From Bombilactobacillus mellis (GTDB lineage: Bacteria; Bacillota; Bacilli; Lactobacillales; Lactobacillaceae), in NCBI RefSeq assembly GCF_000967245.1, contig NZ_KQ033877.1, forward strand, positions 389,660-453,659: a stretch of 64,000 nucleotides of DNA, given 5' to 3'. The position numbers and the translations under genes were made by a program. Under the pieces are notes generated by a model. It was given only the letters and a program-made list of their open reading frames with translations, had not been told where the DNA came from and did no database searches. Of this stretch, positions 28,586-39,127 are shown in pieces (the first letter of the stretch is position 1; the number at the start of each line of letters is the position of its first letter).

Positions 28586-29929
28586 CTAAGCCAAGGCTCC
28601 CATAGGATCCCAAGGGGCTAAGACTTTAGGTGCATCTTTTTCTTGTTCATAAACTTGTTGTAATTTTTCTGGAAGATACTTTTTATCTATTACCAATTGA
28701 TAAACAAATTGGTCAAACCAGGCATCACTCATTACAAAATAGCCTTTGTTGCCAACTTTTTCTCCCCAGGAGTTTTCAACTTTCCATTTAGTAGGTTGTT
28801 GATCGTTGTTTAAGTCAACACCCGTGATAACCATAGCATGATTCATCATGCTTTCTCCATAATCTAAACGTTGAGCTTTAGTCATGTTTAAATCAATATT
28901 AAAAAGCCCATTTAAATCATAGAGTTTGGTATCCATAATTCCAGTTTTGCGATCAGACATTTGGGCAATATCACTACCAAACCAAACCGCTTCGCCAGCC
29001 TGTAATTGTTTAATTGCAGCCTGTTTGAAATCTTGTAATTCTAAATTTAAGTGTCGTACTTGCCGTCCACCAACAACATTGCCCAATAATTCTACTGTAT
29101 AAACATGATTATAAGGCTTATCAGTGGTAGGAGCATTGATAGTAGAAATATGATCCGCTAAATTGAGATTAATATATTGTTTATAGAATTCTTGGGGAGT
29201 AATATTTTCTACTTGATGAAATTGCTGATTATCATCGCGATAAGACCAGTTGAACTTGGTTGGAGGTTCTCCAATTGTATAAACCAGCATACGATAAACT
29301 TCGCTAAGCATGTTTTCTTTGGTGGCCTCAACTTCACTCAAAGAAACTCCATCATTGACTAATTTGCGTAATTGAACGGCGTCTTTACGTAATTTAGAGT
29401 TGAGTACATGATTTAATTCGGATGAATTAATGCGGCTGGCTGTATCCGGCATAATACTTTTTGGAACGACACCATATTTCTCTAAAAGACCACAGATTAA
29501 ATCCCACTGGCCACCATCTTGTTGAGGAGTAGTCATAAGAAAATCAATTTTGCGATCACCGATTTTTAAATCTGCAGTTTTAATAACATTTTCATAGAAA
29601 TAATTGGATTTTTCTAACTTGTCCCAGAAAAAGATGTAGCCTTGTGATAATTCAAAATCCTTAATTTTAAATTTTGCCTGCATTGGATGCCGCAGAGTGT
29701 TTAAGGCCGCAAAAACCCAGCACAAACCGGACTGTTTTTGGTCAGCCACTTTGCCGGTTTCCAATTCAATTGAAAAAGTCGGGTCCATTGCAATTTTGGA
29801 TTGAAGAGTAGTACTAGATTTATAAATACCGTTGTTGGCCACACTGTTTTTAATTACTTGAGCAGCTGGTATTTTATTGAAATCAGCATTGAATTTATTC
29901 AAAACTGCTGAGTCGATAGCTTGTCCCAT
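28586..29929 (-). CDS. pepC: Aminopeptidase C
   Basis: PepC, 447 residues, a cytosolic C1B papain-like aminopeptidase (bleomycin hydrolase family) that forms hexamers and helps use peptides from protein breakdown. The catalytic triad is visible as Cys70 (KQSGLCWVF), His364 (MNHAM) and Asn386 (VENSWG). The usual Arg before the catalytic Cys is Leu here. The C-terminal Ala, which blocks the active site cleft in this family, is kept. GGAGGA precedes ATG 29929. It is likely transcribed separately from rpiA. Confidence 0.95.
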   Translation of the reverse strand: MGQAIDSAVLNKFNADFNKIPAAQVIKNSVANNGIYKSSTTLQSKIAMDPTFSIELETGKVADQKQSGLCWVFAALNTLRHPMQAKFKIKDFELSQGYIFFWDKLEKSNYFYENVIKTADLKIGDRKIDFLMTTPQQDGGQWDLICGLLEKYGVVPKSIMPDTASRINSSELNHVLNSKLRKDAVQLRKLVNDGVSLSEVEATKENMLSEVYRMLVYTIGEPPTKFNWSYRDDNQQFHQVENITPQEFYKQYINLNLADHISTINAPTTDKPYNHVYTVELLGNVVGGRQVRHLNLELQDFKQAAIKQLQAGEAVWFGSDIAQMSDRKTGIMDTKLYDLNGLFNIDLNMTKAQRLDYGESMMNHAMVITGVDLNNDQQPTKWKVENSWGEKVGNKGYFVMSDAWFDQFVYQLVIDKKYLPEKLQQVYEQEKDAPKVLAPWDPMGALA

Positions 29930-30005
29930 TTATAATATTCCTCCTTTAGACTTAAAAATAAATGTAAATTAACTTTATATTAATTTTGTTTATTAGTCTA
30001 GTTAC

Positions 30006-30692
30006 TTAGCGGATATGATCAATAATTTTAGGACCATTATCGCTGCCAATAATTACAGTATTGACGACATCTAAAAACAATCCGTGTTCAATAATACCTG
30101 ATTGATGATCCAGCCAATCAGCTAATAAATGGGGATGCTTTATTTCTTTTAAATGAAGATCAATCACATAATTTTTCATGTGAGTTAAGAATTGATTGCC
30201 TTGATCATCCACACGAAAAACCGGGTGTAAATTTTCAGCTTGCAGCCGCTCAAAGAGTTGCTGCGAACCAAAAGGATTGACTTCTAAAGGTAAGGGAAAT
30301 TTTCCTAAATGTGAAACCATTTTGGATTGATCTACAATCCAAACATTTTGGTGGGAATTCAGCGCTACTATTTTTTCACGAGTATGGGCACCACCGCCGC
30401 CTTTAATACCTTGATAGTTTTGGTCAATTTCATCAGCACCATCAATTGTCAAATCAATTGTATGAACTTCATCTAACTTTTTCAGAGGAATACCAAGTTT
30501 TTCTGCTTGCTTCCAGGTTCTGTTGGAAGTAGTCACACATTCCACTGCTAAATTTTCCTCTTGGACACGCCGGCCTAATTCTTCAACCATGTAATAAACG
30601 GTGGAGCCAGTTCCTAATCCCACAGTCATGTGTGGCTGAATTAAATCCACAGATTTAATTCCAACAGCCTTTTTTAGTTCGTTTTGGATCAT
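30006..30692 (-). CDS. rpiA: Ribose-5-phosphate isomerase A
   Basis: RpiA, 228 residues, interconverts ribose-5-phosphate and ribulose-5-phosphate. [10 protein letters not shown] (about 26-35), DGADEID (about 85-91) and [11 protein letters not shown] (about 98-108, with the catalytic Glu) are the family motifs. AGGAGGAATT precedes ATG 30692. The start lies inside the upstream GNAT gene (38-base overlap), so the two are one operon. Confidence 0.96.
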   Translation of the reverse strand: MIQNELKKAVGIKSVDLIQPHMTVGLGTGSTVYYMVEELGRRVQEENLAVECVTTSNRTWKQAEKLGIPLKKLDEVHTIDLTIDGADEIDQNYQGIKGGGGAHTREKIVALNSHQNVWIVDQSKMVSHLGKFPLPLEVNPFGSQQLFERLQAENLHPVFRVDDQGNQFLTHMKNYVIDLHLKEIKHPHLLADWLDHQSGIIEHGLFLDVVNTVIIGSDNGPKIIDHIR

Positions 30693-30993
30693 TCTTTGAA
30701 TTCCTCCTGTTATTTATTGAATTTTTCAAGAATGGGTGGAGCTGTATTTCCGATTGAAGGACTTTTTTAGCATAAGGACAAACAGGAACAATTTGCCAGT
30801 GCTTTTGCTTTGCCAACTGCAATACAAATTGGAGCAATTGGCGAGCAATTCCTTGATTGCGATAATCCGGATGAACAAAAGTATGATCAATACTAATACA
30901 AGTAGGTGAAATTGAAGTAAATGTAATTTCACCAATTAATTTCTGCTTCGAATCAAAATAAGAAAAGCACCCTGGTTCGGCCTTAAGCTGCAA
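30655..30993 (-). CDS. Small GNAT-family N-acetyltransferase
   Basis: 112 residues with the short single-domain GNAT fold. [14 protein letters not shown] (about 61-74) is the acetyl-CoA pyrophosphate-binding motif A. The size and the PVCPYAKK ending of the fold (Cys and Tyr) resemble YjdJ/GCN5-like small acetyltransferases whose substrate is usually unknown. A GTG at 31002 falls within the Shine-Dalgarno GGAGGT (31001-31006), so TTG 30993, seven bases on, is chosen. It forms an operon with rpiA. Confidence 0.8.
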   Translation of the reverse strand: MQLKAEPGCFSYFDSKQKLIGEITFTSISPTCISIDHTFVHPDYRNQGIARQLLQFVLQLAKQKHWQIVPVCPYAKKVLQSEIQLHPFLKNSINNRRNSKNDPKRTKKGCWN

Positions 30994-31074
30994 TAAGCTC
31001 ACCTCCAGTCAAAAACTTGCTATATTAATCATACCTCAATATAATGTTAATGTTACTATTAAGGAGAAAATTAA

Positions 31075-31560
31075 TTGAAAAAACGTGGCTTTGAAATTGT
31101 TTCTCGCTATGACAAGCAGCAGATCCAGTTACCGCAAAGACAAACGCAATTTGCTGCCGGTTATGACCTGCAAGCAGCAGAAGATTTTTTAGTACCTTCT
31201 ATCTGGCGTTCAGGGGCTTTGCCTACACCAGCCGCTCTCAAACCAGTGCTGGTGCCTACCGGTATTAAAGTGTTTTTACCTTCAGATGAAGTATTATTAT
31301 TGGTTAGCCGCTCTAGCGGTCCTTTAAAGCGGGGATTAGTTATTCCTAATTCTGTGGGGGTGATTGATGCTGACTATTATAATAATCCAAATAATGAAGG
31401 CGAAATTTTTGTGCAAATGTTAAATTTCTTTTCGCAGGATTATTGGATTCATAAAGGTGAGCGGATCTGTCAAGGTATTTTTACGAAGTATTTAATTACT
31501 ACTGATGATGTCCAAAATACTATCAAGCGTAACGGCGGTTTTGGTTCATCAGGTAAATAA
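31075..31560 (+). CDS. dut: dUTP pyrophosphatase family protein
   Basis: 161 residues of the trimeric dUTPase family: dUTP to dUMP and pyrophosphate, keeping uracil out of DNA. Motifs in order are AGYDLQAAED (I), SRSSGPLKRGL (II), GVIDADYYNN (III, with the catalytic Asp), GERICQGIF (IV) and RNGGFGSSGK (V). Insertions between motifs, notably NPNNEGEIF after motif III, make it longer than the minimal enzyme, as in other Firmicutes. TTG 31075 follows AAGGAGA. It is 9 bases before radA. Confidence 0.9.
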   Translation: MKKRGFEIVSRYDKQQIQLPQRQTQFAAGYDLQAAEDFLVPSIWRSGALPTPAALKPVLVPTGIKVFLPSDEVLLLVSRSSGPLKRGLVIPNSVGVIDADYYNNPNNEGEIFVQMLNFFSQDYWIHKGERICQGIFTKYLITTDDVQNTIKRNGGFGSSGK

Positions 31561-31569
31561 GGAGATAAA

Positions 31570-32946
31570 GTGGCCAAAGTAAAAACTAGATATGTCTGTC
31601 AAAATTGCGGTTATATTTCGCCAAGAATGTTAGGACGTTGTCCCAATTGTGGTGCCTGGAACCAACTTGTAGAGGAATTAGAACCCCAAAAAGTAATTGC
31701 ACCAGTTACCCCAAATTCTGCAGGTGAAACCAAGCAGCCAGTTAAATTATCAGAAATTACTTTTAATGAAGAAAAAAGAGTGCATACGGGCCTGACTGAA
31801 TTGGATCGAGTTTTAGGCGGTGGTGTTGTTCCCGGTTCTTTAGTTTTAATTGGGGGTGATCCGGGAATTGGCAAGTCCACGCTGCTTTTACAGGTATCCG
31901 GTCAACTGGAACAAACCGGTGGACAAGTTCTGTACGTTACAGGAGAAGAAAGTGCTTCGCAAATTAAATTGCGTGCTAATCGCTTGCATGTTCAGGGCAA
32001 AGAATTGTTTATTTACCCGGAAACGGACATGAATGCTGTTACCCAAATGGTCCAGCAGCAAAAGCCTGACTATTTAATTATTGATTCAGTTCAAACGATG
32101 AATATTCCGGATTTGTCTTCGGCTATCGGTAGCGTAGCTCAGGTGCGGGCAGTGACTTCGCAGTTAATGACAATTGCTAAACAACAGGGTGTCACTGTCT
32201 TCGTTGTGGGTCATGTGACAAAAGGTGGCGCGATTGCGGGGCCGAAGATTTTGGAACATATGGTAGATACGGTTCTTTATTTTGAAGGAGACTTGCATCA
32301 TAATTATCGAATTTTACGCTCCGTTAAGAATCGCTTTGGTTCGACTAATGAAATCGGCATGTTTGCAATGCAAGATGATGGTTTAAAAGAAGTTGCTAAT
32401 CCTTCGGAAATTTTTCTGGAAGAACGCCTAGCACATGCCACAGGTTCCGCGGTTGTGGTTTCCATGGAAGGAACGCGGCCGATTTTAGTAGAGATTCAGT
32501 CTTTAATTACACCGACTCTTTACGGAATGGCCAAACGAACTACTACAGGATTAGATCATAATCGAGTAGCAGTCATTATGGCAGTTTTGGAAAAGCGGGC
32601 AAACATTCTCTTGCAAAATCAGGATGCTTATTTAAAAGCCACGGGTGGAGTTCATTTGGATGAACCAGCTATCGATTTGGCGATGGCGATGGCAATTGTC
32701 TCCAGTTATCGGAATTTAGGTCTGGCAGCTGATGAATGTTTTGTCGGTGAAATAGGTTTAACCGGAGAAATTCGACGGGTGAATTTGATTGATCAAAGAA
32801 TTAAAGAAGCCGCTAAATTAGGCTTTCAAAGAATTTATGTGCCAGCTAATAATGAGGTTACTCACAAAAATCAGCATCAAATCGAAATTATTGGCGTTCG
32901 CACGATTAATGATGCAATTAAAAAAGTTTTTAAAAATCAACGGTAA
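31570..32946 (+). CDS. radA: DNA repair protein RadA
   Basis: RadA/Sms, 458 residues, a DnaB-like helicase that promotes branch migration in recombination. A zinc ribbon (C10, C13, C24, C27) precedes the RecA-like core with Walker [11 protein letters not shown] at 95-104 and the RadA-specific KNRFG motif near 255. A Lon-protease-like C-terminal domain follows (about 290-458). GTG 31570 follows AAGGAGA. A terminator hairpin contains its stop codon. Confidence 0.96.
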   Translation: MAKVKTRYVCQNCGYISPRMLGRCPNCGAWNQLVEELEPQKVIAPVTPNSAGETKQPVKLSEITFNEEKRVHTGLTELDRVLGGGVVPGSLVLIGGDPGIGKSTLLLQVSGQLEQTGGQVLYVTGEESASQIKLRANRLHVQGKELFIYPETDMNAVTQMVQQQKPDYLIIDSVQTMNIPDLSSAIGSVAQVRAVTSQLMTIAKQQGVTVFVVGHVTKGGAIAGPKILEHMVDTVLYFEGDLHHNYRILRSVKNRFGSTNEIGMFAMQDDGLKEVANPSEIFLEERLAHATGSAVVVSMEGTRPILVEIQSLITPTLYGMAKRTTTGLDHNRVAVIMAVLEKRANILLQNQDAYLKATGGVHLDEPAIDLAMAMAIVSSYRNLGLAADECFVGEIGLTGEIRRVNLIDQRIKEAAKLGFQRIYVPANNEVTHKNQHQIEIIGVRTINDAIKKVFKNQR

Positions 32947-32960
32947 CGCGTTGATTTTTT
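32932..32960 (+). terminator. Terminator spanning the radA stop codon
   Basis: AAAAATCAACG (32932-32942) pairs with CGTTGATTTTT (32949-32959) around a 6-base loop, followed by T. The radA stop codon TAA (32944-32946) sits in the loop, so the last codons of radA form the left arm. Confidence 0.8.
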
Positions 32961-33015
32961 AGCAGAAGCAGGTAAGCTAGTATAATAGAGAGTTTGTAAG
33001 AAAGAGGAGTTAATT

Positions 33016-34506
33016 GTGACTGATAATCAAATAAGAGTACGTTATGCACCAAGTCCAACCGGGCATTTGCATATTGGTAATGCGCGAACTGCTTTATTTA
33101 ATTACTTATTTGCCCGTCATAACCAAGGGACTTTTGTAGTTAGAATTGAAGATACTGATACTAAGCGTAATGTCGCTGGCGGCGAACAAAGTCAGTTAGA
33201 CAACTTAAAATGGCTGGGTATTGATTGGGATGAAGGCCCAGACGTCGGCGGCGACTTTGGTCCCTATCGCCAATCAGAGCGGCGCGCAATTTATCAAAAA
33301 TATATTCAGCAATTATTGGATGCTGGAGTTGCTTACGAGTCTTATAAAACGGAAGAACAATTACAAGCTGATCGACAAGCCCAAAAGGCGCGCGGAGAAA
33401 TGCCGCATTACGAATATGAATATGCGAATATGACAGCTGCTGAAAAGCAGGTGGCTATTCAACAGGCTCAAGCGCAAGGATTAAAACCGGTTATTCGGAT
33501 TAGAGTGCCACAAAATAAAACTTTTGCTTGGGATGACATTGTCAAAGGACACATTAGTTTTGAATCACAGACTATTGGCGGTGATTGGGTCATCCAAAAA
33601 AGAGATGGCATGCCTACGTATAATTTTGCGGTAGTAATTGATGATCATTTAATGAAAATTACCCATGTTTTACGCGGTGATGATCATGTGGCTAATACAC
33701 CAAAGCAGCTGATGATTTATGAATATTTGGGCTGGCAGCCGCCTAAATTTGGCCATATGACTTTGATTATTAATAGCCAAACTGGTAAAAAGTTAAGTAA
33801 ACGTGATGAATCAGTTTTGCAGTTTATTGAACAATATCGTGAACGTGGCTATCTGCCTGAAGCCATGTTTAACTTTATAACTCTTTTGGGCTGGTCACCA
33901 GTAGGTGAAGACGAAATTTTTACCCAAAAGCAATTTATTAAACAATTTGATCCTAAACGGTTAAGTAAGTCACCCGCAGCCTTTGATCAGAAAAAATTAG
34001 AATGGGTTAATAATCAGTATGTCAAGGCAGCTGATTTAAGCCGAATTACTGATTTATCGTTAGCTAACTTGATCCAGGCGCAGTTAATTGATGCTGATCC
34101 TGATTTAAAAACGATTGAATGGGTTCGTGCTTTAGTTTCATTATTTAAAGAACAAATGAGTTATACCAAACAAATTGTTGATTTGGCGCAGATATTCTTC
34201 ACTGATCCTCAACAACTGGATGAAACTGCTATGTCAGAGTTAAAAAAGGATAATGCAGAACCGACTCTCAAAACTTTTCAAGCACAAATTAAAACTTTAC
34301 CTCGTTTTACAGCCACGCAAATTATGCAGGCTATACAGGCAACTCGACGTGAGATAGGAGTTAAAGGCAGAAAATTATATATGCCAATTAGAATTGCTAC
34401 TACTCGATCTATGCATGGCCCGGGAATTGGAGAAGCCATTGAACTTTTAGGCTACGACAAAACGCAACAACATTTAACTGAGACTCTTAAACAATTAGAA
34501 AATTAA
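33016..34506 (+). CDS. gltX: Glutamyl-tRNA synthetase
   Basis: GltX, 496 residues, class I synthetase. [17 protein letters not shown] gives the HIGH motif and KLSKRDE the KMSKS equivalent; the C-terminal anticodon-binding helical region follows. Lactobacilli usually charge both tRNA-Glu and tRNA-Gln with this enzyme and then amidate; the window cannot confirm it. GTG 33016 follows AGAGGAG. A TATAAT at 32981-32986 suggests an independent promoter with a weak -35. Confidence 0.96.
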   Translation: MTDNQIRVRYAPSPTGHLHIGNARTALFNYLFARHNQGTFVVRIEDTDTKRNVAGGEQSQLDNLKWLGIDWDEGPDVGGDFGPYRQSERRAIYQKYIQQLLDAGVAYESYKTEEQLQADRQAQKARGEMPHYEYEYANMTAAEKQVAIQQAQAQGLKPVIRIRVPQNKTFAWDDIVKGHISFESQTIGGDWVIQKRDGMPTYNFAVVIDDHLMKITHVLRGDDHVANTPKQLMIYEYLGWQPPKFGHMTLIINSQTGKKLSKRDESVLQFIEQYRERGYLPEAMFNFITLLGWSPVGEDEIFTQKQFIKQFDPKRLSKSPAAFDQKKLEWVNNQYVKAADLSRITDLSLANLIQAQLIDADPDLKTIEWVRALVSLFKEQMSYTKQIVDLAQIFFTDPQQLDETAMSELKKDNAEPTLKTFQAQIKTLPRFTATQIMQAIQATRREIGVKGRKLYMPIRIATTRSMHGPGIGEAIELLGYDKTQQHLTETLKQLEN

Positions 34507-34511
34507 TTTTT

Positions 34512-34555
34512 AAAACACAGCGTGTCAGGTAGTTAGTCAACATAGCTGTGTTTTT
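34512..34555 (+). terminator. Hairpin between gltX and cysS
   Basis: AAAACACAGC (34512-34521) pairs with GCTGTGTTTT (34545-34554) with a long loop of about 23 bases and ends in Ts. It lies 20 bases ahead of cysS and could be a leaky terminator separating gltX from cysS. Confidence 0.6.
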
Positions 34556-34575
34556 CAGTGCAGAGGAGTTTAAAC

Positions 34576-35985
34576 ATGATTAAAATTTTTAATACTCTCA
34601 CCAAAAAAAAAGAAACCTTTATTCCGCTTAATCCTCCCCAAGTTACGATGTATATTTGTGGACCTACAGTTTATAATTATATTCATATTGGTAATGCACG
34701 ATCAGCGGTAGTTTTTGATACTATTCGCCGCTATCTGCAATATCGGGGTTACCAGGTCAAATATGTATCCAATTTTACTGATGTTGACGATAAAATTATT
34801 AAAGCGGCCCGTGAAAAGGAAGTTACACCAAAGCAGCTGGTAACTAAGTATATTGCCGCCTATCAAACAGATATGAAAGCTTTGAATGTTTTACCAGCAA
34901 CCTTGAATCCCCGTGCAACTGATAATATTAATGACATTATTAAATTTATTAGTGACTTAATTGCTAAAGGATATGCTTATGAGAGTGCGGGTGATGTTTA
35001 TTATCGCACTCGCAAATTTAAACATTACGGCCAGCTATCAGGACAGAATTTAGCGGATTTGGAACAGGGAGCTAGCCAAAGGACCAACGTTTTAGATACT
35101 AGTAAAAAAGAAGATCCTATGGATTTTGCTCTCTGGAAGCAGGCACCTTCTAATGAGTTGTCTTGGGCTTCACCGTGGAGCAATGGGCGCCCCGGATGGC
35201 ATATAGAATGTTCGGTGATGGCAACGAAGTATTTAGGGCCTACGATTGACATTCACGGTGGGGGTGAAGATTTAATTTTTCCGCATCATGAGAATGAAAT
35301 TGCCCAAAGTGAAGTTCATACTGGGCAGCAATTTGTTCACTACTGGCTGCATAATGGATTTGTAACTATTGGCAGCGATAATGAAAAAATGAGCAAATCC
35401 TTGGGTAATTTTATAACCGTTCATGAGCTTTTGCAGCAGCTTGATCCGCAAGTTTTAAGGTTTTTTATGGCTGCCACGCAATATCGGCGACCTATTCAAT
35501 ATTCAGAGGCCAACCTGCAAGATGCTCATAATAATCTCCAGCATTTACAAACTGCTGCACAAAATTTAAATTTTCGTTTACAAGATCATGATTTTGGTGA
35601 TTTTGATGCTGCAGTTCAATCAAAGCAAGAGGCTATTAAGGAGAACTTTATTAGCCATATGGATGATGATTTTAATGTTCAGAATGGTTTAAGTGATTTA
35701 TATGAATTAATGCGATTAATTAATCAGTATTCAGCGCAAAAACAAGTTAATCAACAAAATATTCATAATTTATTGGTCCAATATACAGATATTCTTCGTA
35801 TTTTTGGCATAGAATTTGCTACTAATCCTCAGTTAGATCAACAAATAGAAGCTTTAATTCAGCAAAGAGATACAGCACGGGCGCAAAAAGATTTTGCCAC
35901 AAGTGATGCTTTGCGCTCACAGCTGTTACAAATGGGGATTATCTTAGAAGATACTCCTCAGGGAACTCGGTGGCACAAAAAATGA
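34576..35985 (+). CDS. cysS: Cysteinyl-tRNA synthetase
   Basis: CysS, 469 residues. [16 protein letters not shown] carries the HIGH motif and a zinc-ligand Cys. [10 protein letters not shown] and HHENEIAQ supply further zinc ligands, and KMSKSLGNF is the class I KMSKS loop. An upstream in-frame GTG (34558) is rejected because AGAGGAG at 34562-34568 fits ATG 34576. There is no cysE between gltX and cysS, unlike Bacillus. It overlaps mrnC. Confidence 0.96.
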   Translation: MIKIFNTLTKKKETFIPLNPPQVTMYICGPTVYNYIHIGNARSAVVFDTIRRYLQYRGYQVKYVSNFTDVDDKIIKAAREKEVTPKQLVTKYIAAYQTDMKALNVLPATLNPRATDNINDIIKFISDLIAKGYAYESAGDVYYRTRKFKHYGQLSGQNLADLEQGASQRTNVLDTSKKEDPMDFALWKQAPSNELSWASPWSNGRPGWHIECSVMATKYLGPTIDIHGGGEDLIFPHHENEIAQSEVHTGQQFVHYWLHNGFVTIGSDNEKMSKSLGNFITVHELLQQLDPQVLRFFMAATQYRRPIQYSEANLQDAHNNLQHLQTAAQNLNFRLQDHDFGDFDAAVQSKQEAIKENFISHMDDDFNVQNGLSDLYELMRLINQYSAQKQVNQQNIHNLLVQYTDILRIFGIEFATNPQLDQQIEALIQQRDTARAQKDFATSDALRSQLLQMGIILEDTPQGTRWHKK

Positions 35986-36395
35986 GGGATTATCAACAAT
36001 TCAATGGTTTGACTTTGGCTTATCTGGGTGATGCAGTTTGGGAACTATTCGTACGTGATCATTTACTGGCTAATGGTTTAACTAAGGTTAATCTGTTACA
36101 AAAGCGGGCAACACATTTTGTATCGGCTAAAGCACAAGCAGCTTTAATAGAATTAATGCGACAAGATCATTTTTGGACAGAAACTGAAGCCGATGTCTTT
36201 CGCCGTGGCCGTAATGCTAAGGCTAAAACGCATGCGAAAAATACTTCGGTTCAGACTTATAATATTTCCACTGGTTTTGAAGCTATCTTTGGCTATTTGC
36301 AAGTTAGTGAACAACACCAGCGGTTACAAGAATTAGCTGCTTGGTGCATTCAACAAGTAGAAATGGGGCGAACTAATGAATTCCACTTCCAATAA
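35970..36395 (+). CDS. mrnC: Mini-ribonuclease III
   Basis: MrnC, 141 residues, an RNase III-like domain without a dsRNA-binding domain that matures 23S rRNA ends. [17 protein letters not shown] is the RNase III signature with the catalytic Asp; [14 protein letters not shown] and [10 protein letters not shown] (second acidic residue) are typical. GTG 35970 has AGGGA upstream; ATG 35982, overlapping the cysS TGA as ATGA, is an alternative start that would give 137 residues. It overlaps rlmB by 20 bases. Confidence 0.92.
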   Translation: MAQKMRDYQQFNGLTLAYLGDAVWELFVRDHLLANGLTKVNLLQKRATHFVSAKAQAALIELMRQDHFWTETEADVFRRGRNAKAKTHAKNTSVQTYNISTGFEAIFGYLQVSEQHQRLQELAAWCIQQVEMGRTNEFHFQ

Positions 36396-37149
36396 AGATC
36401 AGTCTGAAATAATTTTTGGGTATCATGCAGCTTGGGCAGTTCTTAAAGATCCTGATGCACCGCAAAAAGTTAATAAAATATTTTTGCAAAAAGGCTTGCA
36501 CAGTGAAAAAATTGCTCGTATTATCGAGGCAGCACGTTCTCAGCATTTAGTTATTCAAGATGCACCCAAGTCGAAATTAGATGACATGACACAAGCGGGC
36601 AATCATCAGGGAATTGTTTTAACAACTACTCCTTTTGCTTATGTTGATTTGTTTACTTTGTTGAAGCAACTCGAAAAACGGCATGAAGCGCCTTTCTTTT
36701 TAATTTTGGATAATATCAATGACCCCCATAATTTTGGCTCAATTTTACGAACCGCTGATGCTGTGGGTGTTAATGGGGTCATTATTCCTAAGCGGCGGGC
36801 TGTCGGTGTAACTTCAATTGTAGCTAAAACTTCTACGGGAGCAATCGAACGTATACCAATTGTGCGGGTTACTAATATAGTTCAGACTATTAAAACTTTA
36901 CAAAAACAAAATATTTGGGTTTTTGGAACTGATATGAATGGAACTGATTATCGGCGTTGGAATGCTCAAGGAGCTATTGCCTTAGTAATTGGTAATGAAG
37001 GTCGCGGTCTGTCACCGCTGGTTAAAAAACAGGTGGATCAGATTTTGACTATCCCTATGATTGGTACAGTTCAAAGCCTTAATGCCAGTGTCGCTACCGG
37101 GATTTTATTATATCAGGCCTTCACTAGTCGAGAGAGTAAATCTTTATGA
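36376..37149 (+). CDS. rlmB: 23S rRNA ribose methyltransferase, RlmB/TrmH family
   Basis: 257 residues, SPOUT-fold methyltransferase. The N-terminal L30e-like substrate domain (about 1-90) opens [13 protein letters not shown]. The catalytic part has [18 protein letters not shown] (about 116-133, motif 1), [12 protein letters not shown] (motif 2) and [15 protein letters not shown] (motif 3), forming the knot. It is known to modify the 23S G2251 region in E. coli; target here is inferred. It overlaps yacP by 4 bases (ATGA). Confidence 0.93.
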   Translation: MNSTSNKDQSEIIFGYHAAWAVLKDPDAPQKVNKIFLQKGLHSEKIARIIEAARSQHLVIQDAPKSKLDDMTQAGNHQGIVLTTTPFAYVDLFTLLKQLEKRHEAPFFLILDNINDPHNFGSILRTADAVGVNGVIIPKRRAVGVTSIVAKTSTGAIERIPIVRVTNIVQTIKTLQKQNIWVFGTDMNGTDYRRWNAQGAIALVIGNEGRGLSPLVKKQVDQILTIPMIGTVQSLNASVATGILLYQAFTSRESKSL

Positions 37150-37673
37150 AAAAGCAAATTATGATTGTGGATGGCTATAATGTTATTGGCAGTTGGCCCC
37201 AATTAGCACATTTAAAAAAATTGGATCGTTTGGAAGAGGCTCGCGACCGCTTATTAGACATCTTGGCTAACTATCGAAAATTTTTTGAGGGTCAAATTAT
37301 TGTCGTATTTGATGCCATGTATGTTCCTGGTATTAAAGAGCAATTTAGCAAATGGGATTTAGATGTTGTTTTTACTCCAGAAGCTGTTACTGCTGATACC
37401 TATATCCAAAATTTAAGCGAAAAACTGAACATTATTTCCAATCAGGTAACAGTGGTTACTTCGGATCAAGCCGTTCAATGGACTATCTTTTCTCGAGGGG
37501 CAGTCCGTTTGCCTTCATATGAGCTTTATCAGCGAATTAAAGAGATGCATCGTCAATTGGATCAAGAGAGTCGCCAACATCATGATCGTAGTGTTCAGCG
37601 TAATAATCCATGGAGGGAAGATCAATTAGAACTTCTAGCAAAATTAAGAGACCACTTGTCGTCAAAATCTTAA
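37146..37673 (+). CDS. yacP: NYN-domain RNase, YacP/Rae1 family
   Basis: 175 residues of the NYN (PIN-like) nuclease family. It opens with IMIVDGYNVIGSWP, has VVFDAMYVPG and ends its core with VTSDQAVQWTI, which supply the conserved acidic residues. In Bacillus, the homologue Rae1 cleaves mRNA in the ribosomal A site; that role is inferred. It starts inside the rlmB stop. Its 3' end overlaps the next gene by 64 bases. Confidence 0.9.
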   Translation: MKKQIMIVDGYNVIGSWPQLAHLKKLDRLEEARDRLLDILANYRKFFEGQIIVVFDAMYVPGIKEQFSKWDLDVVFTPEAVTADTYIQNLSEKLNIISNQVTVVTSDQAVQWTIFSRGAVRLPSYELYQRIKEMHRQLDQESRQHHDRSVQRNNPWREDQLELLAKLRDHLSSKS

Positions 37674-39046
37674 TTTTAATAAGTCTGTTATCACTAGTAA
37701 ACTTGTCAGGTTGTCAATCTTTAGCGAATTCAAATGACAGTTTAAAAACTGGTGAGCACTGGGTACGACAAGGACAATTATTACGAGCGCGCCCCTATCT
37801 GCAAAATTCTCAACAGACTAAGGCTCAGCAGTATGCGCGGCAGATTTCAATGTTACAAACTGCGCAACAGGATTTTAATCAGGGACGCTTTGCGGCCAGT
37901 AAGAAAAAAGCTCAGCAAGTAAGTCAAGAACAGCCGACGCTTGGGAATATCCATCATGTTGCCCGACAGTTAGTTAAAGTTAGTCAAAAAGCCCAGCAGC
38001 AAAAATTTTTAGGGCCAACAGTACCTACCTCTTTAGCTCAGATGGATGCTACACAAGTAGGGCAGCAAATTACCGCGGGAATTTTAATTGATCAAAAAAG
38101 CGGTCAGGTTATTTGGCAAAAACAAGCTCGCCAAGTGTTGCCAGTCGCTTCTCTGTCCAAGCTTTTAGCCGTTTATACTATTTATCAAACGTTAAATACA
38201 CGAAAAATTTCGTTACAAACAGCTGTAGTTGCGCCCACAATTATTTCCGGTCTGGAAAATCATTCTGATTTATCTACAGCCAAATTAACTGTGGGCCATA
38301 GTTATACGATTGAACAATTATTACAAGCAACGCTAGTGGCCAGTGCTAATGATGCCGTGATGGTTCTAGGGCAGTACTTGTATGGCAGCCAGGAGCGTTT
38401 TGTCCAAATAATGCTGCAAAATGCCCAGGCGCTACATCTGAAAAGTGTGCAATTAGTTAATGCTAATGGATTGCCGGCTGATATTGATCCAAGTGTGGAA
38501 AATAATTTTCATACACAAGTGTCAGAAAATCAGTTCTGCGCGCAAGATTTAGCACGTTTAACCCAAGTGTTAATTGAACAATTTCCTCAAGTTCTTAAAG
38601 TTACACAGTTAAAACAAATTAATATTGATGGGCGTAATTTAGACAATACTAATGAAATGTTGCCAGATGCCAAATATAGTCCTACCAAATATCAAGTTGA
38701 TGGTTTAAAAACCGGTACTGGCGATAAAGCTGGTTATAGTACCGTTATTACTACTGTAATTCAAAAACGCAGAGTAATTTTAGTTGTGCTGAAAGCTCCT
38801 TCCAATGAAGATAGATTTTTACAAGCACGTGCTTTGTTAGATTATTTAGCACAAAACTGGGTAAATAAATATAAAAAACTTCCCACCTATCCTCAAAATA
38901 GTTGGCACTCTATTTGGCAGCCGCAACATGAGGGTTTCAATAATTTACGGTTACAATATCAGTTAGATCTGCTCAAAAAGCCTCAAAGGCTAGATTATTC
39001 TATTTGGGTCCACAAGCAACAGCTGCCTATTTTACGCACTCATTAA
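37610..39046 (+). CDS. D-alanyl-D-alanine carboxypeptidase, S11 family lipoprotein
   Basis: 478 residues if read from ATG 37610. A lipoprotein signal with LSGC at 32-35 predicts anchoring at Cys35. A Gln/Lys-rich linker (about 45-140) precedes a DacA-type domain with S181-L-S-K184, S245-A-N247 and K367-T-G369, the three penicillin-binding motifs, so it should trim peptidoglycan pentapeptides. ATG 37610 has no ribosome-binding site, while GGAGGG at 37612-37617 points to ATT 37625 as a rare alternative start. It overlaps yacP and is probably coupled to it. Confidence 0.85.
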   Translation: MEGRSIRTSSKIKRPLVVKILILISLLSLVNLSGCQSLANSNDSLKTGEHWVRQGQLLRARPYLQNSQQTKAQQYARQISMLQTAQQDFNQGRFAASKKKAQQVSQEQPTLGNIHHVARQLVKVSQKAQQQKFLGPTVPTSLAQMDATQVGQQITAGILIDQKSGQVIWQKQARQVLPVASLSKLLAVYTIYQTLNTRKISLQTAVVAPTIISGLENHSDLSTAKLTVGHSYTIEQLLQATLVASANDAVMVLGQYLYGSQERFVQIMLQNAQALHLKSVQLVNANGLPADIDPSVENNFHTQVSENQFCAQDLARLTQVLIEQFPQVLKVTQLKQINIDGRNLDNTNEMLPDAKYSPTKYQVDGLKTGTGDKAGYSTVITTVIQKRRVILVVLKAPSNEDRFLQARALLDYLAQNWVNKYKKLPTYPQNSWHSIWQPQHEGFNNLRLQYQLDLLKKPQRLDYSIWVHKQQLPILRTH

Positions 39047-39127
39047 TTAAACAAATGTTCTCTTTATGAGAACAATTTTTTATGGTATTTTTATGATATC
39101 GTTTACTGATTTGTCAGGAGTGATATT

